Shown piece by piece: positions 45,140 through 50,417 of a stretch of 50,417 bases of DNA. Numbering within the stretch: position 1 is the first letter of the stretch; every line of letters begins with the position of its first letter. Below the pieces are notes generated by a model. It had not been told where the DNA came from. It made no database searches and was given only the letters and a program-made list of their open reading frames with translations. The stretch covers positions 1 through 50,417 of the forward strand of contig JADGGZ010000003.1 in the NCBI GenBank assembly GCA_019689675.1, given 5' to 3'. The translations under genes and the position numbers were made by a program. The stretch comes from Rhodospirillales bacterium (GTDB taxonomy: Bacteria; Pseudomonadota; Alphaproteobacteria; ATCC43930; CGMCC-115725).

Positions 45140-45936
45140 CGGAAGACGCACTCGACGAGGAGATCGCGCCCGAGCTCGATCCGCCGCATCTCCGGCCGGA
45201 GCCCGCGCGAAGGGTCGGAGATTTCCGGCATCGCGAGGCTCGGCCGCCCGGAGCCGAGGAGAACGGGAGCGATCGCGAGCTGGAGCCGGTCGAGCGCATT
45301 CTCGGCGAGAAAGCGCGATACGGTGACGCCGCCGCCTTCGACGAAAAGCCAGGCGAGATTCCGTCGGCGAAGGACCGCGAGGATAGCGCCGATCGGGATG
45401 CGCTTCTCGACCCGCGGCAGCTCGATCCGCTCGGCGGGATGAAACGGCCGGCGCGGAGCGTCATTTGCGACGATATGGAGCGCGCCCGGCTTGCCGTCGA
45501 ACACCCGGTGATCGCGCGAGAGCCGCGCGTCCGCGTCGATGACGACGCGGATCGGGCCCTCCCCGGGACACCGCCGGACGGTGAGGAGAGGATCGTCCGC
45601 CGCAACCGTTCCCGCGCCGACCACGACGGCATCGGCGAGCGCCCGCATCCGATGCGTATGAAGGAGGTCCTCTTCGCCCGTGATCCATTGCGAGGCGCCG
45701 GAGGCCGTGGCAATGCGCCCATCGAGGCTCTGCCCCAAATGAGCGACGACGAGGGTGCGATGCTCGGCGAAATGCCGCAGAAGCGGCAGGTAGAGCTCGG
45801 CGAGGTCCCCGCCGACCGCAGGAAGGGGAGGGGCGGCCCAGCGGCGGACGGCGGCACGCCAGGCGAGAATCGCTTCCCAGCCCGCACCCTCCGCCCCGGC
45901 GGATGCGGGGCTTCCAGTCGTCTCGATCGCGCGCAT
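45136..45936 (-). CDS. RibD C-terminal (reductase) domain protein
   Basis: The 266-residue protein has an N-terminal 60-residue segment of unknown type, then a DHFR-like RibD reductase domain. It contains [53 protein letters not shown] and [11 protein letters not shown]. The deaminase half of RibD is absent. Such enzymes reduce the ribosyl side chain of the GTP cyclohydrolase II product to ribityl. The ATG at 45936 is 37 bases from the divergent phosphatidyltransferase start. It is the first gene of the minus-strand operon. Confidence 0.88.
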   Translation of the reverse strand: MRAIETTGSPASAGAEGAGWEAILAWRAAVRRWAAPPLPAVGGDLAELYLPLLRHFAEHRTLVVAHLGQSLDGRIATASGASQWITGEEDLLHTHRMRALADAVVVGAGTVAADDPLLTVRRCPGEGPIRVVIDADARLSRDHRVFDGKPGALHIVANDAPRRPFHPAERIELPRVEKRIPIGAILAVLRRRNLAWLFVEGGGVTVSRFLAENALDRLQLAIAPVLLGSGRPSLAMPEISDPSRGLRPEMRRIELGRDLLVECVFR

Positions 45937-45973
45937 GCCGCCTAGCAACGCCCCATCCTACCATTCTGCTCAG

Positions 45974-46657
45974 ATGGAGACGCTTCGGCGCCGGACCCTC
46001 TTCCCGCTCGGCCTAGTAACGGTCGGCCTCGCCCTCGTCGTGGCGACCTATGGCGGCTCTGCGCCGCTCGCCTTTTGCGTGTTCGCCTTCGTCGCCGCTG
46101 CCGTCTGGCGCGCCCTGCCGGCTCACGGCCACCCGCGGTTCGGGCCCGCCAATGCGGTGACGATGCTGCGCGCCGCGATTGCGGCGGCTCTCGCGGGGCT
46201 CGTCCTCGCCGAGGAGATCCCGGTGGGGGAGGCGGCGCTCGCCGCCGCCGCGGCCCTGGCGCTCGACGGCATCGACGGGCCGCTCGCGCGCCGGACGAAG
46301 CTTGCGAGCGATTTCGGCGCCCGGTTCGACATGGAGGTCGACGCCCTCCTCGTTCTCGTCCTCTCGGCCCTCGTCGCCGCCTCGGGCAGGGTCGGGTACT
46401 GGGTCGTGGCGCTCGGGCTCTTGCGCTATCTCTGGGTGGCTGCGGGCCGCCTCTGGCCTGCGCTCGCCCGACCGCTCGCGCCGAGCCGGCGCCGACGCGC
46501 CATCTGCGCCTTCACGATCGGAGCGCTGGTCGCAGCGCTCGCCGGCCCCGCATGGCTGGCATCGCCGGTCTGTGCGGCCGCGCTCATATCGCTTATCTAT
46601 TCGTTCGGGCTCGATCTCCTCCGGGTGATGCAGCCCGGGAGAGAGTTGCCAAGCTGA
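45974..46657 (+). CDS. CDP-alcohol phosphatidyltransferase family membrane protein
   Basis: The 227-residue protein has about six helices and the catalytic metal motif D-G-x2-A-R-x8-G-x3-D-x3-D, seen as LDGIDGPLARRTKL then GARFDMEVDA. Members transfer the phosphatidyl group from CDP-diacylglycerol to an alcohol, or phosphoalcohol to lipid. Its divergent start is 37 bases from the RibD-like gene, and its stop overlaps the ribA-like start. The alcohol is unknown; a ribityl compound is one guess. Confidence 0.9.
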   Translation: METLRRRTLFPLGLVTVGLALVVATYGGSAPLAFCVFAFVAAAVWRALPAHGHPRFGPANAVTMLRAAIAAALAGLVLAEEIPVGEAALAAAAALALDGIDGPLARRTKLASDFGARFDMEVDALLVLVLSALVAASGRVGYWVVALGLLRYLWVAAGRLWPALARPLAPSRRRRAICAFTIGALVAALAGPAWLASPVCAAALISLIYSFGLDLLRVMQPGRELPS

Positions 46658-47793
46658 TGCAAGGCTTGAACCGCATTTCCGCCGTCACGGCACCGCCGGC
46701 CGCGCTCATCGACATCGATCGCGCGATCACCGATCTGCGCCGTGGAGGGGTGGTCGCGCTCCGCGACGAAAAGCGCGCCTTCTTGGCCGAAGCGGCAGAG
46801 GCGATCACGGCCGAGAGCCTCGCCCGCCTCGCCTCGGCCGCGCGCGAGCGTCCCTCCCTGATCCTCACACGCCGCCGCGCCGCCGCGCTTCGTCTCGCCG
46901 GCCCGCCGCGCGGTCCCGCCGGCGCGATGCGGGTCGCTCTCCCGCCGGACGTCACCGCCGCCGAGCTGCGCGATCTTGCCGACCCGCAGGCGATCTCGGC
47001 CGTGACCGAGGGGCGTTTCACCGCCGTCGCGGTCGAGCCGCGCGGCGCCGAAGCCGCCGCGGTCGATCTCGCCAAGCTGGCCCGGCTTCTTCCGGCGGCT
47101 GTCGTCGTCGCCGTCGATCCCGCCGCTCTCGCCGGGGCGGCGGCGCGCCACCATGCGCTCGTCCTGGAGGCCGGGCATGTCTTCGCCTATCAGGCGACCG
47201 TCGCCCGCTCGCTCGTCCGCGTCGCCGAGGCGAAGGTGCCACTCGCCGATGCCGAAAGGACCCGGATCATCGCCTTCCGCCCGAGCGACGGGGGGATCGA
47301 GCATCTCGCCATCGTGATCGGCGACCCGCCCTCCGATCGGCCGGTTCTCGCGCGGATCCATTCCGAATGCTTCACAGGGGATCTTCTCGGTTCGCTGCGC
47401 TGCGACTGCGGCGACCAGCTCCGTGGAGCGATCCGCGAGATCGCGGCCGCGGGCGGGGGAGTCCTCCTCTACCTCGCCCAGGAGGGGCGGGGGATCGGCC
47501 TCGTCAACAAGCTCCGCGCCTATCAGCTCCAGGATGCGGGCTACGACACCATCGACGCCAACGAGCAGCTCGGCTTCGACGCTGACGAGCGCGTGTATCT
47601 TCCGGCGGCGGCCATGCTGCGTCAGCTCGGCTTCGGCTGCGTGCGGCTCCTGACCAACAATCCGGAAAAGGTCTCGGCGCTCCAGCGCTGCGGGATCGAG
47701 GTCGCCGAGCGCGTCCCGCACGTCTTCCCCGCCAACGGCCACAACGAGCGCTATCTCCGCACCAAGGCGACCCGAAGCGGCCATCTGCTCTGA
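46657..47793 (+). CDS. ribA: GTP cyclohydrolase II with a degenerate RibB-like N-terminus
   Basis: The C-terminal 200 residues are a full GTP cyclohydrolase II. They include the zinc Cys cluster SECFTGDLLGSLRCDCGDQL and the active-site run QEGRGIGLVNKLRAYQLQDA. It converts GTP to the 2,5-diamino-pyrimidinone riboside phosphate. The N-terminal 170 residues resemble a DHBP synthase fold that has lost its acidic active loop (RDEKRAFLAE in place of DDEDRENEGD). It therefore probably does one reaction only. It shares one base with the preceding stop. Confidence 0.9.
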   Translation: MQGLNRISAVTAPPAALIDIDRAITDLRRGGVVALRDEKRAFLAEAAEAITAESLARLASAARERPSLILTRRRAAALRLAGPPRGPAGAMRVALPPDVTAAELRDLADPQAISAVTEGRFTAVAVEPRGAEAAAVDLAKLARLLPAAVVVAVDPAALAGAAARHHALVLEAGHVFAYQATVARSLVRVAEAKVPLADAERTRIIAFRPSDGGIEHLAIVIGDPPSDRPVLARIHSECFTGDLLGSLRCDCGDQLRGAIREIAAAGGGVLLYLAQEGRGIGLVNKLRAYQLQDAGYDTIDANEQLGFDADERVYLPAAAMLRQLGFGCVRLLTNNPEKVSALQRCGIEVAERVPHVFPANGHNERYLRTKATRSGHLL

Positions 47794-47893
47794 TCTGCCG
47801 GGCAGGATTTGCCGGGTCGTCCCGGTCAGTCCACGGCCGCCGAGGAATCCGCACGAAAACCCTATGGCATGATGCTTGCGTGATCGGCGCCAG

Positions 47894-48652
47894 ATGGACC
47901 CGATCACGCCGACCCTTCCTTCGCCCGACGCACCCCGCATGCCGGCCGGCACCGGACCGGTGCGGCTCTGGCAGGATGAGGAGTTTTCGTTCGGCGACAT
48001 TCTCGACGCGATCAATCCGCTTCAGCACCTGCCCGTGATCGGGACGCTCTATCGCGCGATCACCGGCGACAAGATCGGGCCGGTGCCACGTCTCGTCGGC
48101 GACCTCGTCTTCGGCGGACCGCTCGGCTTCGTCAGCGCCATAATCGCGGTCGGCGTCGAGAACGAGACGGGCAAGGATCCGGGCGAGCATCTTCTCGCGT
48201 GGGCCGGCAACCTCTTCTCCGACCCGGCCTCTTCCGGACCGGTTTACGCGGAGGCGAAGCCGGAGGCCGCGCCAAGCATCTCGGGCCGCCCCGCCGAACG
48301 GGTCGAGGCGCCCTCGGAAAGGGTGGCGCTCGCAGAGCCGCGGCCGCCCGCCGCGGCCGGCTCAAAACCGGCAGCGCCGGGCCCGAAGGATGCCGCCGCC
48401 ATCCCGCTTTCGCGGCTCGGTGTCGACGTCAAGCCCGACCACCCGCCGATGCCGCTTGTCCGCACGGGCGGTTCTCTGCCCGTCAGCCAGACCGCCTACG
48501 TGCCGCTCCAGAGCGCCACGGTCGTCCCGCGGCCGGCGGTCTTCGCCGCCCGAGCGGAACCCGTAGACGTGCCGCGGCAGATGATGGAAGCTCTCGACAA
48601 GTACGCCAGGATGCAAACGGCGCGCGGCAGCCGCGTCGATCTCGAGCATTGA
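47894..48652 (+). CDS. Conserved-type hypothetical protein with a glycine-rich helical core
   Basis: The 252-residue protein has a core (about 33-105) with SFGDILDAINPLQHLPVIG, TLYRAITGDKIGP, LVFGGPLGFVSAI and ENETGKDPGEHLL. It looks like a membrane-associated or amphipathic hairpin region. The rest is Pro/Ala-rich and low in complexity. No enzyme motif is recognised. The ATG at 47894 is preferred over TTG at 47876. It overlaps the L,D-transpeptidase start by 4 bases. Confidence 0.75.
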   Translation: MDPITPTLPSPDAPRMPAGTGPVRLWQDEEFSFGDILDAINPLQHLPVIGTLYRAITGDKIGPVPRLVGDLVFGGPLGFVSAIIAVGVENETGKDPGEHLLAWAGNLFSDPASSGPVYAEAKPEAAPSISGRPAERVEAPSERVALAEPRPPAAAGSKPAAPGPKDAAAIPLSRLGVDVKPDHPPMPLVRTGGSLPVSQTAYVPLQSATVVPRPAVFAARAEPVDVPRQMMEALDKYARMQTARGSRVDLEH

Positions 48653-49152
48653 CCGATCTCCTCGTCACGCGACCCGATACCGCTTGGTGGAACGGCAAGC
48701 GCCTGCGCTGCGCCATAGGTCGCGGAGGCTTCTCCGCGACGAAGCACGAAGGCGATGGCGCGACGCCGGTCGGCACGTGGCCGATGCGCCGCCTTCTCTG
48801 GCGCGCCGACCGATTGCCGCGGCCGGCGACCGGGCTCGATGCGGCCCCGATCGGCCGCGACGACGGCTGGTGCGACGACCCGGGGAGCCCTTTCTACAAT
48901 CGGCCGGTCGCGCTTCCGTTCGGCGAACGGCACGAACGGCTCTGGCGGCGCGACCGCGTCTACGATCTCCTGGTCGTGCTCGGCTACAACGACGACCCGC
49001 CGCGGCCCGGACGCGGCAGCGCGATCTTCCTTCACGTCGCGCGACGGAATTACCGGCCGACGGAAGGCTGCGTCGCGCTCGCCCGCGACGATCTCCTCGA
49101 AGTGCTCGCCGGCGCCGGTGCCGGCTCGCGCGTCATCGTGGCGCCGGAGTGA
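48649..49152 (+). CDS. L,D-transpeptidase (YkuD family, COG3786 type)
   Basis: The 167-residue protein has CAIGRGGFSATKHEGDGATPVG, the WWRADR-like LLWRADRLPRP, and the catalytic segment FLHVARRNYRPTEGCVAL with its nucleophilic Cys. YkuD enzymes form 3-3 peptidoglycan cross-links or attach proteins. No signal peptide is visible from the TTG start at 48649, which overlaps the upstream stop (TTGA). It is either cytoplasmic, exported another way, or starts elsewhere. The call to this subgroup is firm. Confidence 0.85.
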   Translation: MTDLLVTRPDTAWWNGKRLRCAIGRGGFSATKHEGDGATPVGTWPMRRLLWRADRLPRPATGLDAAPIGRDDGWCDDPGSPFYNRPVALPFGERHERLWRRDRVYDLLVVLGYNDDPPRPGRGSAIFLHVARRNYRPTEGCVALARDDLLEVLAGAGAGSRVIVAPE

Positions 49153-49825
49153 GCTTCCGTTCGCCGAAGATCGCGCTGCCGACGCGCACGACCGTGGCGC
49201 CGAGGCGGACCGCGATCGCGAAATCGGCGCTCATCCCCATGCTGAGCCCGTCGAGCCCGTTGCGGCGCGCGATTTCGCGCAAGAGCGCGAAATGGGGCGA
49301 GGGCTCGTCCGCGACCGGCGGAATGCACATGAGCCCGCGGACCGGCAGTTCGAGCCGGTCGCGGCAGAGCGCGATAAGCCCATCGGCATCGCGCGGGAGC
49401 ACCCCGGCCTTCTGCGGCTCCTCACCGGTGTTGACCTGCACGTAGAGCTCGGGGCAGGTGCCCCTCCTCTCCCGCTCCGCCGCGATCGCCTCGGCAAGCC
49501 GCGGACGGTCGACCGTCTGAATGACGTCGAAGAGCTCCATCGCGGCGCGCACTTTGTTCGTCTGCAGCGGCCCGATGAGATGCAAGCGCAAGCCGTCGTG
49601 TTCGGCCTTGAGCGCGGGAAATTTCTGCTGCGCCTCCTGCACGCGGTTCTCGCCGAAGACGCGCTGCCCCGCGGCGATCGCGGCCTCGATCGCGGCGGCA
49701 GGGTGAGTCTTCGAGACCGCGACGAGCTCGATCTCTTCGGCCTGCCGCCCCGCGGCGGCGGCGCTGGCGGCGATTTCGGCGCGGACGGCGGCGAGACGGG
49801 CGGCGATCTCGGCTGTTTCCATCAT
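49133..49825 (-). CDS. PLP homeostasis protein YggS/PLPBP
   Basis: The 230-residue protein is a TIM-barrel PLP-binding protein without enzymatic activity that keeps PLP levels in balance. The PLP Lys is in LVAVSKTHP. Other markers are GENRVQEAQQKF, HLIGPLQTNK and LSMGMSADFAIAVRLGATVVRVGSAIFG. GAAGGA precedes the ATG pair at 49825/49822. The 3' end overlaps the L,D-transpeptidase gene by 20 bases in convergent orientation. Confidence 0.95.
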   Translation of the reverse strand: MMETAEIAARLAAVRAEIAASAAAAGRQAEEIELVAVSKTHPAAAIEAAIAAGQRVFGENRVQEAQQKFPALKAEHDGLRLHLIGPLQTNKVRAAMELFDVIQTVDRPRLAEAIAAERERRGTCPELYVQVNTGEEPQKAGVLPRDADGLIALCRDRLELPVRGLMCIPPVADEPSPHFALLREIARRNGLDGLSMGMSADFAIAVRLGATVVRVGSAIFGERKLTPAPR

Positions 49826-49871
49826 TCCTTCGGCGGTTGCGGGAAGCGGGCGCGGTTCATAAATTGAGCGC

Positions 49872-50417
49872 GTGGACGGGCGGCTGCTCAAGCTCAATCT
49901 CGGCTGCGGCAGCCACAAGCTGGCCGGATGGGTCAATGTCGACAAGGAGCCGGCCTGTGCGCCCGACCGCGTCGTCGATCTCGAGTCCCTGCCTTGGCCG
50001 TTCGAGAGCGACAGCGTCGGCGCCGTGATGTTCCGCCATTCGCTCGAGCATCTCGGACGCACGCCGGAGATCTATCTGGGGATTTTCCGCGAGCTCTATC
50101 GCGTCTGCGCCAGGAACGCCGAGGTGACGATTCTCGCGCCGCATCCGAGGCACGACGATTTCATCAGCGATCCGACGCATGTCCGCGCGATCACGCCGCA
50201 GGGGCTGGAGCTGTTCTCGAAGAAGAAGAACCGCGAATGGGCCGACGCCGGACACGCGAACACGCCGCTCGGGCTCTATCTCGACGTCGACTTCGAGATC
50301 GTGCGCGCGACGCTGCGCCCCACCGCCGTCTGGCGCGAGCGGCTGAAGAAGGGCCTCGTGCGCGAAAGCGAGTTCGCCGAGGCCGTGCGCCACTACAACA
50401 ACGTCATCCGCGAGATC
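49872..50417 (+). CDS. SAM-dependent methyltransferase-like protein, 3' end beyond the window
   Basis: The first 182 residues are visible from a GTG start. SAM motif I is LNLGCGSHKLAGWVNVD, followed by the segment DLESLPWPFESDSVGAVMFRHSLEHL. This is the pattern of small methyltransferase-domain proteins often linked to surface-sugar synthesis. It diverges from yggS by 46 bases. No acceptor can be named. Confidence 0.8.
   Translation, partial: MDGRLLKLNLGCGSHKLAGWVNVDKEPACAPDRVVDLESLPWPFESDSVGAVMFRHSLEHLGRTPEIYLGIFRELYRVCARNAEVTILAPHPRHDDFISDPTHVRAITPQGLELFSKKKNREWADAGHANTPLGLYLDVDFEIVRATLRPTAVWRERLKKGLVRESEFAEAVRHYNNVIREI

Overview
The window is GC-rich chromosomal DNA that almost certainly comes from an alphaproteobacterium. 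The evidence is divK-pleD, an EipB/DUF1849 gene, the order plsY-dprA-topA-rnr, purF followed by a short-chain dehydrogenase, a GTTC-N7-GTTC LexA box, GGAAC-N16-CGTT promoters of the EcfG general stress type and perfect FNR/FixK-type TTGAT-N4-ATCAA boxes. Genes are densely packed with many 1-4 base start/stop overlaps. I see no rRNA, tRNA, CRISPR array, prophage or insertion sequence. The species cannot be named from sequence alone.

Left part (1-9.5 kb): the 5' end of an ompW-like gene behind two FNR boxes; a stand-alone receiver protein with an EcfG-type promoter; a 27-residue membrane microprotein behind an apparent LexA-controlled promoter; a hemolysin III family protein; secA; a ZIP metal transporter; and a four-gene ABC importer with an NMT1/SsuA-like binding protein, one ATPase and two different permeases. 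At 9.5-12.9 kb lies a translationally coupled lyase-leuC-leuD operon next to a decayed tctA tricarboxylate-transporter remnant.

Middle (13-33 kb): an EF-G paralogue bracketed by palindromes, plsY, dprA, topA, rnr, an S41 protease lipoprotein, rpmG, divK-pleD, a ROK sugar kinase, dinB with an N-terminal zinc ribbon, eipB, a diguanylate cyclase behind a textbook sigma-54 promoter, a short-chain dehydrogenase with purF, another receiver protein and a zinc metalloprotease. Signalling and stress genes are common: two GGDEF proteins and three single-domain receivers.

Right part (33-50.4 kb): a Crp/Fnr-type regulator with an MFS transporter; a three-gene, cobalt-type nitrile hydratase/thiocyanate hydrolase-like operon with a split beta subunit, followed by a second MFS transporter; a ribosome-hibernation domain fused to a cold-shock domain; lemA with two TPM-domain genes; a MucR-like/cold-shock-like fusion behind an EcfG-type promoter; and a compact divergent cluster. 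That cluster holds ribA-like, RibD-reductase-like, PTPS/QueD-like, medium-chain dehydrogenase, glycosyltransferase, methyltransferase and CDP-alcohol phosphatidyltransferase genes.

The divergent cluster at 41,975-47,793 is the best candidate for an undescribed system. Its contents suggest a pathway starting from GTP to a modified pyrimidine or pterin that may be glycosylated, methylated and possibly joined to a lipid. The second candidate is the SOS-type microprotein at 872-1011, whose size, membrane helix and promoter resemble those of the SOS-induced division inhibitor SidA of Caulobacter.
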